Shown in pieces: positions 36,304 through 44,514 of a stretch of 45,034 nucleotides of DNA. Source of the stretch: Thiobacillus sp. (GTDB lineage Bacteria > Pseudomonadota > Gammaproteobacteria > Burkholderiales > Thiobacillaceae); assembly GCA_030692355.1 (NCBI GenBank), contig JAUYCF010000034.1, positions 1 through 45,034 of the forward strand, in the 5' to 3' direction. The notes beneath the pieces were generated by a model. That model saw only the letters and a program-made list of their open reading frames with translations, did not search any database and was not told the origin of the DNA. The stretch's first letter is position 1; every line of letters starts with the position of its first letter. The translations under genes were made by a program, and so were the position numbers.

Positions 36304-36998
36304 GCGGACTTTTTCCGGCGGCGCTCATCCACCGTCAGCGCCACCTTGTCGCGCAGGTAAATCGGTGCGGCCAGCGCAACGTCCATGCCCTCGCCGCGTT
36401 CGAATGCCCGGGCGGCCAGCGGCGCCATCGCCGCGGCGTCGGGCATCAGGGTGTCGTCGATGCGCGCGAGCTGTGCCGCCAGGCGCGGACGCAGCACGTC
36501 GCCCAGGACGGTGAAGCCGTTGCCGGCGCCGACCCACTCGCCCCCGGCCGGCACCGTCACCGACTCGGGCAACGCCAGCTGCGGTTCGCTGACGGCATCC
36601 CAGCCAGCAACGTCGCGCCGGTACGCCGCCCAGTAGACCTCGGCCATGCGCGCGTCGAGCACGGTCAATACCTGCTCGGCCCCGGTCTGCTGGGCGATGG
36701 ATTCCAGCGTGGAGACGCCGACCACCGGCAAATCCGCGCCGAACGCCAGCCCCTGCGTCACCGCACAGGCGATACGCAGCCCGGTGAACGAGCCGGGGCC
36801 GGCGCCGTAGCCAATGCCGTCAAGCTGACGCAGGCTGATGTCCGATTCGCGCAGCAGCTCGTCCACCATCGGCAGCAGCAGGCTGCTGTGCCGCTGTCCG
36901 GCCAGCACCCTGCGCGCCTGGATGCAGCCGTCCAGCCACAACGCGGCCGAGCAGTATTCGGTGGACGTATCAATAACGAGCAGTTTCATCGGCGACAT
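36300..36998 (-). CDS. tsaB: tRNA threonylcarbamoyladenosine biosynthesis protein TsaB
   Basis: A 232-residue, ASKHA-fold partner of TsaD, needed for t6A modification of ANN-decoding tRNAs. Family features are LLVIDTSTEYCSAAL, the GYGAGPGSFTGLRIA loop and a C-terminal end with PIYLRDKVAL. Two Met codons (36998 and 36989) are possible starts; the first is taken. It begins one base after the stop of the sugar dehydrogenase gene upstream. Confidence 0.95.
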   Translation of the reverse strand: MSPMKLLVIDTSTEYCSAALWLDGCIQARRVLAGQRHSSLLLPMVDELLRESDISLRQLDGIGYGAGPGSFTGLRIACAVTQGLAFGADLPVVGVSTLESIAQQTGAEQVLTVLDARMAEVYWAAYRRDVAGWDAVSEPQLALPESVTVPAGGEWVGAGNGFTVLGDVLRPRLAAQLARIDDTLMPDAAAMAPLAARAFERGEGMDVALAAPIYLRDKVALTVDERRRKKSA

Positions 36999-36999
36999 T

Positions 37000-38088
37000 T
37001 TACCGGCTGCCGCGGTAGGTGACTCGGTAAATCGCGCCGGCGTGGTCGTCCGACACCAAGAGGCTGCCGTCGGGCATCACCAGCACGTCGGCCGGACGGC
37101 CCCAGGCAGACTCGCCCTGCAGCCAGCCGCTGATGAAGGGCTCGTAGCTGACCGCGCGGTTGTCCTGCAGCCGCACCACGCTGACGTGGTAACCGACCTT
37201 GCTGCTGCGGTTCCACGAACCGTGCTCGGCGATGAAGACGGCGTTGCGGTAGCGCTCGGGGAACTGCTTGCCGGTGTAGAAGCGCATGCCCAGGCTGGCG
37301 ACGTGCGCACCGAGGTTTTGCACTGGCGGCACGAACTCGCTGCAGCGGCGGCCCTTGCCGAACGCGGGATCGGCGAGGGTGCCGCCGTGGCAATACGGGT
37401 AGCCGAAGTGCTGGCCGGGTCGGGAAAGCCGGTTCAGCTCGTCCGGCGGCACATCATCGCCCATCAGGTCGCGGCCATTGTCGGTGAACCACAGCTCGCC
37501 GCTCTGCGGCTGCCAGTCGAAGCCGACGCTGTTGCGCACCCCGTGCGCGACCACCTCGATCTTGCCGCTCGCCACATCGAGCGCGGTGATATTGGCGTAA
37601 CGATCCGGATCGGGTTCGCAGATGTTGCACGGCGCGCCCACCGGCACATACAGCTTGCCGTCGGGGCCGAAGGCGATGAATTTCCAGCCGTGATGAGTGT
37701 CGGTGGGATAGGCGCTGCTGACCACCTCGGGGCGCGGTGGTTTGTTCAGGCGCGCCTCGATATCGCGCAACCGCAGGATGCGGCTCACCGCCGACACGTA
37801 CAGGTCGCCGTCGCGGAACGCCACGCCCACCGGCATATTCAAGCCATCGGCAATCACCACCGGCTTGCGCGCGCCCCGGAGCGGGATCGCATAGACCCTG
37901 CCGGCGCGCATGCTGCCGACGAACAGGGTGTTGTTGCCGAGCGCCATCTGCCGCGCGTTGGGCACGCGGGCGAACAGCTCGATCTCGAATCCGGGCGGCA
38001 ATTTGAGGCTGGCTAGCGGCAGGGAATCCGCGGCTGCCGGCGCCAGCCAGGCAAACAGCATCATGATGAACAGGATCAGTCGCGTCAT
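37000..38088 (-). CDS. Secreted PQQ-type sorbosone/glucose dehydrogenase-like beta-propeller
   Basis: A 362-residue protein with a signal peptide (LILFIMMLFAWLAPAAADS) and a six-bladed beta-propeller of the GSDH/L-sorbosone dehydrogenase type (LKLPPGFEIELFARVPNARQMA, GRPADVLVMPDGSLLVSDDHAGAIYRV). It is likely periplasmic. Cys pairs occur in APCNICEPD. The true cofactor and substrate are not visible; no PQQ synthesis genes are nearby. ATG 38088 has the strong AAGGAGG ribosome site; the frame upstream to 38145 is noncoding or overlaps the HIRAN gene. Confidence 0.83.
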   Translation of the reverse strand: MTRLILFIMMLFAWLAPAAADSLPLASLKLPPGFEIELFARVPNARQMALGNNTLFVGSMRAGRVYAIPLRGARKPVVIADGLNMPVGVAFRDGDLYVSAVSRILRLRDIEARLNKPPRPEVVSSAYPTDTHHGWKFIAFGPDGKLYVPVGAPCNICEPDPDRYANITALDVASGKIEVVAHGVRNSVGFDWQPQSGELWFTDNGRDLMGDDVPPDELNRLSRPGQHFGYPYCHGGTLADPAFGKGRRCSEFVPPVQNLGAHVASLGMRFYTGKQFPERYRNAVFIAEHGSWNRSSKVGYHVSVVRLQDNRAVSYEPFISGWLQGESAWGRPADVLVMPDGSLLVSDDHAGAIYRVTYRGSR

Positions 38089-38099
38089 AACGTCCTCCT

Positions 38100-38480
38100 T
38101 CAGGGCTGCAAGGGAATCAGGATCTCGAAGCGCACCCGCGACCACGGGTCACGCACCTCGGCCAGTCGCACGATGCGTGCCGCCAATGTCCGACCGCCAT
38201 CCATGAAACGCGCCACATCGGCATTCTCGCGGCGCGGCACATAGCCGATCTTGTGGCCCTGCCATTCCACCCGCACGGCCCTGGCATCATGGGGGTTGTC
38301 CGGCTCGCGAACCAGGGTGAGCGCATCGCCCACCTGCATCTGCGGCCACAGCGCCTTGCCCGCGTGGTACTGGAACCCGGCCAGCGGCGAATCCTGCAGC
38401 AGGATGTGCGCGGCGACCTGAGCGTAAAGCGGCTGCGCCCATACCCACACCATAGACAGCAACAGCAGCCGACGAGTCAT
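38100..38480 (-). CDS. Secreted HIRAN-domain protein
   Basis: A 126-residue protein with a signal peptide (LLLLSMVWVWAQPLYAQ) and one HIRAN-like domain (about 22-115; SPLAGFQYHAGKALWPQMQVGDALTLVREPDNPHDARAVRVEW split in the source, and GHKIGYVPRRENADVAR). HIRAN domains normally bind DNA ends in repair helicases such as HLTF; an exported stand-alone form has an unknown role. The stop is 11 bases before the ATG of the dehydrogenase, so these form an operon. Confidence 0.78.
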   Translation of the reverse strand: MTRRLLLLSMVWVWAQPLYAQVAAHILLQDSPLAGFQYHAGKALWPQMQVGDALTLVREPDNPHDARAVRVEWQGHKIGYVPRRENADVARFMDGGRTLAARIVRLAEVRDPWSRVRFEILIPLQP

Positions 38481-38638
38481 GCGATGGCCCGAATTTCAGG
38501 GGTAACGCAGCATTCTACTGAGAAAACCGCTGCCCAATCCGCGCTGGCGGGCAGGTTTCGGGTTTACTTTTCCGACTCGACAAGCCCGCTTCGGCTTGAT
38601 GTAGGATGAATGCATTCCAACTTCCGTGATCCCGCGCC

Positions 38639-40072
38639 ATGCCGAGAAAAGCCGCCGCCCAGACCAAGCTGTTCGTACTCGATACCAACGTGCTGATGCA
38701 CGACCCCACCAGCCTGTTCCGCTTCGAGGAGCACGACATCTACGTGCCGATCGCCACCCTGGAGGAACTCGACCAGCACAAGAAGGGCATGACCGAAGTC
38801 TCGCGCAACGCCCGCCAGGCCAGCCGCTTTCTCGACGAGATGGTCAGCAAGCTCGACACCATCGAGGAAGGCGTGCCGCTGGCGCCGCACAGCCACAATT
38901 CCGCCACGGGCAAGCTGTTCCTGCAGACCCAGGCGATCACCGGCGACATCCCGCTTTCCCTGCCGACTTCCAAGGTAGACAACCAGATTCTCGGCGTGGT
39001 GCTGTTCCTGGCGCGCCACCACCCCAAGCGTCAGGTCATCCTGGTGTCGAAAGACATCAACATGCGGATCAAGGCGCGCACGCTGGGGCTGCCGGCCGAG
39101 GACTACTTCAACGACAAGGTGCTGGAAGACACCGACCTGCTGTATGCAGGCCTGCGCGAACTGCCCGCCGACTTCTGGGACACCCACGGCAAGGGCATGG
39201 AGTCGTGGCAGGCCAACGGCCACACCCATTACCGCATCGCGGGGCCGCTGGTTTCCAGTTTCCTGCCGAACGAGTTCGTCTTCCAGGAAGGCCCCAACCC
39301 GCTCTATGCCAAGGTGCTCAAAGTCGAAGGCAAGCAGGCGGAAATGGTCACGGTGCGCGACTTCAGCCACACCCGGAACAACGTCTGGGGCATCGTCGCG
39401 CGCAACCGCGAGCAGAACTTTGCGCTTAACGTGCTGATGGATCCCGAGATCGATTTCGTCACCCTGCTCGGCCAGGCTGGTACCGGAAAGACGCTGCTGA
39501 CCCTCGCCGCCGCGCTGACCCAGGCACTGGAGCAGAAGCGTTTCGCCGAAATCATCATTACCCGCGTCACCGTCCCGGTCGGCGAGGACATCGGCTTCCT
39601 GCCCGGCACCGAGGAAGAAAAGATGACGCCATGGATGGGCGCATTGGAGGACAACCTCGATGTACTCAACAAACCGGCCGAGGAAAGCGAAAAGGCCGGC
39701 AGCGGCTACTCCGGCAGCTATTCGGGAGAATGGGGCCGCGCCGCAACCATGGACCTGATCAGGAGTCGCATCAAGATCAAGTCGCTCAACTTCATGCGCG
39801 GCCGCACCTTCCTGAACAAATTCGTCATCATCGACGAAGCGCAAAACCTCACGCCGAAGCAGATGAAAACCCTGATGACCCGCGCCGGCCCCGGCACCAA
39901 GGTGGTCTGCCTGGGCAACATCGCACAGATCGACACGCCTTACCTGACCGAGGGCTCATCCGGCCTGACCTATGTCGTCGACCGCTTCAAGGGCTGGCCG
40001 CATTCCGGTCACATCACCCTGCTGCGCGGCGAACGCTCGCGGCTGGCCGATCACGCCGCGGAAGTGCTGTAA
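38639..40072 (+). CDS. PIN-PhoH fusion ATPase (PhoH2/YlaK type)
   Basis: A 477-residue protein with an N-terminal PIN ribonuclease domain (LFVLDTNVLMHDPTSL, with acidic positions at EELD and SKDINMRIKA) and a C-terminal PhoH ATPase domain (Walker A GQAGTGKTLLTLAA; Walker B FVIIDEAQNLTPKQMKTL). Such PhoH2 proteins act as RNA helicase/RNase; some are paired with PhoAT antitoxins, but none is seen here. The 158 bases upstream hold a CAAGCC/GGCTTG hairpin and no clear promoter. Confidence 0.93.
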   Translation: MPRKAAAQTKLFVLDTNVLMHDPTSLFRFEEHDIYVPIATLEELDQHKKGMTEVSRNARQASRFLDEMVSKLDTIEEGVPLAPHSHNSATGKLFLQTQAITGDIPLSLPTSKVDNQILGVVLFLARHHPKRQVILVSKDINMRIKARTLGLPAEDYFNDKVLEDTDLLYAGLRELPADFWDTHGKGMESWQANGHTHYRIAGPLVSSFLPNEFVFQEGPNPLYAKVLKVEGKQAEMVTVRDFSHTRNNVWGIVARNREQNFALNVLMDPEIDFVTLLGQAGTGKTLLTLAAALTQALEQKRFAEIIITRVTVPVGEDIGFLPGTEEEKMTPWMGALEDNLDVLNKPAEESEKAGSGYSGSYSGEWGRAATMDLIRSRIKIKSLNFMRGRTFLNKFVIIDEAQNLTPKQMKTLMTRAGPGTKVVCLGNIAQIDTPYLTEGSSGLTYVVDRFKGWPHSGHITLLRGERSRLADHAAEVL

Positions 40073-40152
40073 AGCCTTTCCTGTGTTGGCGGCGTGCCGG
40101 CTGACGCCGTCCCGCCAGCGCCGACTTTTGAACCTAACAAAACCTTTTTTGG

Positions 40153-40282
40153 ACCACGGAGATCACGGAGAGCACGAAGAAAAGCAAGATGTCAGGCAGG
40201 AAATTCACTTCACCAGACAGTTGCTGCTCGAAATTCGATCAACAAATTGATTTGACTCCGTGTTCTCCGTGACCTCCGTGGT
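40153..40282. repeat. Extragenic inverted repeat built from CACGGAG units
   Basis: Left arm 40153-40179 (ACCACGGAGATCACGGAGAG...) and right arm 40256-40282 match as inverted repeats over 27 bases with three differences, around a 76-base centre. It lies in the 243-base gap between convergent phoH and the livF fusion gene, which otherwise shows nothing else. It likely belongs to a dispersed repeat family. Confidence 0.7.
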
Positions 40283-40315
40283 GAACGGCTTTCCCAGGTT
40301 GAATAACCGTTGCGC

Positions 40316-41635
40316 TCAGATGCCGAGATAGGCGGCCTTCACCTGCTCGTTGTCGAGCAGTTCCTGCCCCGTGCCGGTCAGGGTGATCGAGCCGGTTTCC
40401 ATGACATAACCGCGGTCGGCGATTTCCAGGGCGGCATAGGCATTCTGTTCGACCAGGAAAATGGTCATGCCCTGCGCTTTAAGGGTGCGCACGACGTTGA
40501 AGACTTCCTCGACCAGCAGCGGCGCCAGACCCATCGACGGCTCGTCGAGCAACAGCAAGCGCGGCCGTCCCATGAGTGCCCGGCCGATCGACAGCATCTG
40601 CTGCTGGCCACCGGAGAGCGTGCCGGCGGGCAGATGACGTTTTTCCTTGAGCACCGGGAAAGTCTCATAAACCCGCTCCAGCCCGACCGTGAGTCGGCCT
40701 TTGGATTGCGTAATGGCGCCCAGGCGGAGGTTATCCTCGACCGACAGGGGCCCGAACACCTGGCGTCCCTCGGGCACCTGGCAGATGCCCAGGCTGACGC
40801 GCCGGTCGGGACTGAGCTGCGTGATGTCTTCGCCGTCGAAGATGATGGTTCCGCCGACGATGGGCTGCACGCCGGAGATGGCCCTGAGCAGGGTCGTCTT
40901 GCCCGCGCCGTTGGCGCCGACCAGGGCCACCAGTTCGCCGCTGCGAATCTCCAGGCTGATTTCCTTGATGGCCCGGATGCGTCCATAGCAACTATCGACG
41001 GCGCGCACGGCAAGCACTGATTGGCGCACCGGAGCCGCGGCGTCGTGCATCAGTTGTCCGGCGGCCGATCCGCCCAGTCCGACCGATTCAGGAGCCAGAT
41101 TGACCACGCGATGGTAGAGCTCGCGAAACTCCGCCTGGCGCTTGGTGCCGAACTGCGGATGATCCGCGTCGGACAGCACCGCATCGAGTTTCTGAATATC
41201 TTCGGCGGTCAGCACCTTGTGGGCGCGCGGCAGCAGCTTGCCCTCCTCCTTGCCGATGTGACTGCGAATCTCCGCCACCAGTTCGCGCAGCGCCTCGACA
41301 AACAGCGGCCGGCCGGCTTCGCTATGCGACTCGTCCAGGGCAGCGCGCAGCCGGGCAATCAGCGGTGCGCCATCGACGTGCTCGAGAGACAGCTCGTCAA
41401 GGAGAGGAATCAGCGTCGGGTCGCGTTCGCGCAACAAACCGAACAGGAGCAACTCCTCGCGCGGATTGTGCATGTGGTTGGAGTACTCGTCGATATAGGT
41501 GAACACCGCCTCGAAGAAACGCTTGTCGGGCTGTGCGCCATGCTCGATATCATCGGCCAGGTCGGCGATCGCATGGCCCAGTTGCCACTGGTTGCGGTGT
41601 TCATCGGTAATCGTTCGCAATGTCAGGCTGCGCAT
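40316..41635 (-). CDS. livF: Hemerythrin-like domain fused to LivF-type ABC ATPase
   Basis: A 439-residue fusion. Residues 1 to about 180 look like a hemerythrin/HHE four-helix domain: His13 (TDEHRNQW), His54/His56 with Glu60 (NHMHNPREE), His86 (LEHVDG) and His126 with Glu130 (SHIGKEE) are candidate metal ligands. Residues about 207-439 are a complete LivF with Walker A GANGAGKT (240-247), signature LSGGQ (340-344), Walker B LLLLDEP and VEQNA. The frame is open throughout; an internal ATG at 41050 could give a free ATPase. livG, livM and livH precede it. The fusion is the striking part; its sensory role is inferred. Confidence 0.85.
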   Translation of the reverse strand: MRSLTLRTITDEHRNQWQLGHAIADLADDIEHGAQPDKRFFEAVFTYIDEYSNHMHNPREELLLFGLLRERDPTLIPLLDELSLEHVDGAPLIARLRAALDESHSEAGRPLFVEALRELVAEIRSHIGKEEGKLLPRAHKVLTAEDIQKLDAVLSDADHPQFGTKRQAEFRELYHRVVNLAPESVGLGGSAAGQLMHDAAAPVRQSVLAVRAVDSCYGRIRAIKEISLEIRSGELVALVGANGAGKTTLLRAISGVQPIVGGTIIFDGEDITQLSPDRRVSLGICQVPEGRQVFGPLSVEDNLRLGAITQSKGRLTVGLERVYETFPVLKEKRHLPAGTLSGGQQQMLSIGRALMGRPRLLLLDEPSMGLAPLLVEEVFNVVRTLKAQGMTIFLVEQNAYAALEIADRGYVMETGSITLTGTGQELLDNEQVKAAYLGI

Positions 41636-41728
41636 GGTTGTTGCCTTACAAGAAACTCGCCGGGCCGCCCCAAGAGTTTCTGCTCCTTGAGGGGAGAACC
41701 GAGCAAAGCGCAGGTTTGCGGGGTGGGA

Positions 41729-42490
41729 TCATTGATGGGTGCCGAGATAGGCCGCGATGACATCCGGATTGCGCCGCACTTCGGCCGCCGTGCCTTCGGC
41801 AAGTTTGCGGCCATAGTCGAGCACCAGAATCTGGTCGGAAATATTCATCACCATTTTCATGTCGTGTTCCACCAGCACCACCGTCACCCCGGAGTCGGCG
41901 ACCTTGCGTACCAGGATATCGACCTCGCCGGTTTCCTTCGGGTTCAATCCGGCGGCAGGTTCGTCGAGAAACAGGACGCGTGGCTGGGCGGCCAGCGCCC
42001 GGGCAATTTCCAGCCGTTTCAGGGCGCCATACGGCATGGCATCGGCGTGGGCATCAGTGAAAGCCTCCAGTCCGACCAGCCGCATCAATTCGGCCGCCTC
42101 TTCGCGCAGCACGGCATCGCGCCGGGCAATGCTGGGGAAGCGCAGCGCGCCCTTGAAGAGGTTGCGATCAAGCCTGAGGTGCGCGCCAACCATGACATTC
42201 TCGAGCGCCGTCATGTTCATGCATACCTGAAGATTCTGGAAGGTGCGCGCCATGCCGAAACGCGCCAGTTCATGGGGCGCAACACCGGCAATGTCGCGTC
42301 CGTCCAGGCGAATCTGCCCCTCGCTCGGAACATAGATGCCGGTGATGAGATTGAACAGCGTTGTCTTGCCGGCGCCATTCGGACCGATGACCGAATAGAC
42401 GATCCCGGCATCAACGGCAAAACTGACATTCTGCACGGCACGCACGCCGCCGAAGATTTTGGTGAGGTTGCTGACTTCGAGGAGCGCCAT
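41729..42490 (-). CDS. livG: Branched-chain amino acid type ABC transporter ATP-binding protein
   Basis: A 253-residue ATPase. Walker A GPNGAGKT is at 36-43, the signature region is MPYGALKRLEIARAL, Walker B is VLFLDEPAAGLNP, and the H-loop is VVLVEHDMKMVM. The long N-terminal half with VRAVQNVSFAVDAG and the C-terminal VIAAYLGT are LivG-typical. It starts directly after the livM stop. The substrate may be an aromatic acid given adjacent paaK. A 93-base gap with no clear terminator separates it from the livF fusion. Confidence 0.95.
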   Translation of the reverse strand: MALLEVSNLTKIFGGVRAVQNVSFAVDAGIVYSVIGPNGAGKTTLFNLITGIYVPSEGQIRLDGRDIAGVAPHELARFGMARTFQNLQVCMNMTALENVMVGAHLRLDRNLFKGALRFPSIARRDAVLREEAAELMRLVGLEAFTDAHADAMPYGALKRLEIARALAAQPRVLFLDEPAAGLNPKETGEVDILVRKVADSGVTVVLVEHDMKMVMNISDQILVLDYGRKLAEGTAAEVRRNPDVIAAYLGTHQ

Positions 42491-43426
42491 TCATCGTCTC
42501 CCGAATTTTGCCGCCAGGGTCGGTACCAGCCCCTTGGGCATGAAGATCATGCAGAACATCAGGATGGCGCCGAAGGCGACCGTCTCCCAGCCCTCGAAAC
42601 CGGCCAGCGCCTGCGGCAAGGCCGTCAGCAGGACGGCGCCGATCACCGAACCATAAATCGAGGCCATGCCGCCGATGACGACCATGGTCACCAGTTCGAT
42701 TGAATGGAAGAAATCCGCCACGTTGGGCGTCACGAAACCGACATAGTGCGCCGTCACCGAACCCATCAGGCTGGCGAATACCGCCGACAGCACGAAGATC
42801 GCCAGCTTGTATTTGGCCACGTCGACACCCACCACCTGCGAAGCCACCTCCGAGCCATGCAGGGCGCGCAGCGCCCGCCCGAACGGCGAGTTGATCAGGT
42901 TCAGCGAAGCCCACAGGCTGAGCAGCAGGATGCCTGAAACCACCCAGTACCACTGCTTTTCCCCAGATAACTCGAAACTGAACAATGCCAGCGCCGGCAC
43001 CGGCATGCCGTCCGGCCCGCCGGTCAGGGCGGCCTCGTTCCTGACAATGATCGAGATGATGTTGCCAAGCCCCAGGGTCGCCATCGCCAGATAGTGTCCC
43101 TTCAGCTTGAAGATCGGGCGCGCCACCAGCGCCGCCAGCACCCCTGCCCCCAACGCGCCGGCCAGCATGGCCGCCAGCGGCGACCAACCGTAGTGTGTCG
43201 TCAAAACCGCCGTGGCGTAGGCACCAATGCCGACGAAGCCGGCGTGGCCGAGGCTGATCTGGCCGGCAAAACCGATCAGCAGATTGAGCCCGAGCACGAT
43301 GCAGGCATTGATCAGCATGCGGATCGCCAGATCGAGGTAGAAGTTGTTCGGCAGCAGAAATGGCAGTACCGCCAGCACGACGGCAATGACGATCAAACCG
43401 GTAAAGCGTGATCTCGGCATGGTCAA
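42491..43426 (-). CDS. livM: Branched-chain amino acid type ABC transporter permease
   Basis: A 311-residue permease with about eight to ten membrane segments. LivM features include NLLIGFAGQISLGHAGFVGIGAY and FGRALRALHGSEVASQVVGVDVAKYKL, the ATPase-contact loop. ATG overlaps the livH stop by four bases. The gene order livH-livM-livG-livF is standard. Confidence 0.95.
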   Translation of the reverse strand: MTMPRSRFTGLIVIAVVLAVLPFLLPNNFYLDLAIRMLINACIVLGLNLLIGFAGQISLGHAGFVGIGAYATAVLTTHYGWSPLAAMLAGALGAGVLAALVARPIFKLKGHYLAMATLGLGNIISIIVRNEAALTGGPDGMPVPALALFSFELSGEKQWYWVVSGILLLSLWASLNLINSPFGRALRALHGSEVASQVVGVDVAKYKLAIFVLSAVFASLMGSVTAHYVGFVTPNVADFFHSIELVTMVVIGGMASIYGSVIGAVLLTALPQALAGFEGWETVAFGAILMFCMIFMPKGLVPTLAAKFGRR

Positions 43427-44310
43427 ACCCGATCCGTGACCTTGCCGCCAAACAGTCCGCGCGGCATGAAGAACAGGATGATCAGGATCATCACAAAGGG
43501 GATCGCGTCCTTGTAGGCCGAAGAAATGTAGCCGGCACCCATGGCCTCGATGATGCCCACCAGCAGGCCGCCGACCACCGCACCCAGCCCGCTGCCCAGC
43601 CCGCCGACCACGGCGGCAACAAAGCCCTTGAGTCCCAGCATGATGCCGACATCGTAGGAAGTCAGGGTCAGCGGTGTCAGCAGGATGCCGCCAATCGCAC
43701 CGAGCGCACCCGACAGGGCGTAACTGATGAACAGCACGCGGCTCGTGTTGATGCCGACCAGTTGGGCAGCCAGGCGATTATAGGAAGTGGCGAGAATCGC
43801 CTTGCCCATCAGCGTGCGACTGAAAAACCAGCCCAGCGCGGCCACCACCAGCGCCGCCACGCCCAGCACCCACAAGCTTTGCGGCAACAGCGTGGCACCG
43901 GCAATGGCGATCGGCTCGGACCCCGAAAACGCGGGGAAACTGTGCGTGCCCTTGCCGAGAAAGATCTGCACCACGCCGCGGATCACCAGCGCGGCGCCGA
44001 TGGTGATGATGATCAGCGTCGTCACCTCGGCGTTTTTGGCCGGTTCGATCGCCAGCTTTTCGATCAGGATGCCGACCAGGGCCGGGATGAAGATCGCCAG
44101 CAGCACGGCCAGCGGCATCGGCAAACCGGCCTGCAGAAAGAACACCGTCAACATGCCACCGAGCATGATGAATTCGCCCTGGGCGAAATTGATCACGTTG
44201 CTGGCGTTGTAAATCAGCGTAAACCCCAACGCCGCCAAGGCATAGGCAGCGCCGACCGTAATGCCGGAAAACAGAAATTGCAGAAATTGCGGCAGCCACT
44301 CGCCGTTCAT
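43423..44310 (-). CDS. livH: Branched-chain amino acid type ABC transporter permease
   Basis: A 295-residue permease with LivH features: FLFSGITVGAAYALAALGFTLIYNASNVINFAQGEFIMLGG split over two helices, and the contact loop around LMGKAILATSYNRLAAQLVGIN. ATG 44310 has a GGAGGGG ribosome site; the frame runs open to 44541 but that part is not homologous. It heads the operon, divergent from paaK. No LivK-type binding protein is in the window. Confidence 0.95.
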   Translation of the reverse strand: MNGEWLPQFLQFLFSGITVGAAYALAALGFTLIYNASNVINFAQGEFIMLGGMLTVFFLQAGLPMPLAVLLAIFIPALVGILIEKLAIEPAKNAEVTTLIIITIGAALVIRGVVQIFLGKGTHSFPAFSGSEPIAIAGATLLPQSLWVLGVAALVVAALGWFFSRTLMGKAILATSYNRLAAQLVGINTSRVLFISYALSGALGAIGGILLTPLTLTSYDVGIMLGLKGFVAAVVGGLGSGLGAVVGGLLVGIIEAMGAGYISSAYKDAIPFVMILIILFFMPRGLFGGKVTDRV

Positions 44311-44426
44311 GAAGCCCCTCCTCCCGGGATTCTGGTTGATCCGTGACCTCTTATTGCACATGCGGGCCAGTGGATCAGGAGCGCCATTATGCCCTGAACT
44401 GCCTGTTCCAAGCTGCCTTGAGGCGA

Positions 44427-44468
44427 CATCGCGGGCGATGATTTTCGCAACCACTTGTTCAATGTGGT
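44427..44468. promoter_or_regulatory. Inverted repeats in the livH-paaK divergent region
   Basis: CATCGC-GG-GCGATG (44427-44440) and ACCAC-TTGTTCAAT-GTGGT (44450-44468) lie within the 204-base region between the two start codons. Either might be an operator that controls both directions. I find no clear -35/-10 pair. Confidence 0.3.
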
Positions 44469-44514
44469 AATTTTCATGCTTTGCCAAAAATAAATCAGCA
44501 GCCGGGAGAAGAGC

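Noticed and set aside
43408-44346. A 312-codon plus-strand frame opposite livH
   Set aside because: It lies entirely over livH, is rich in His/Gln/Arg, and has no family features.
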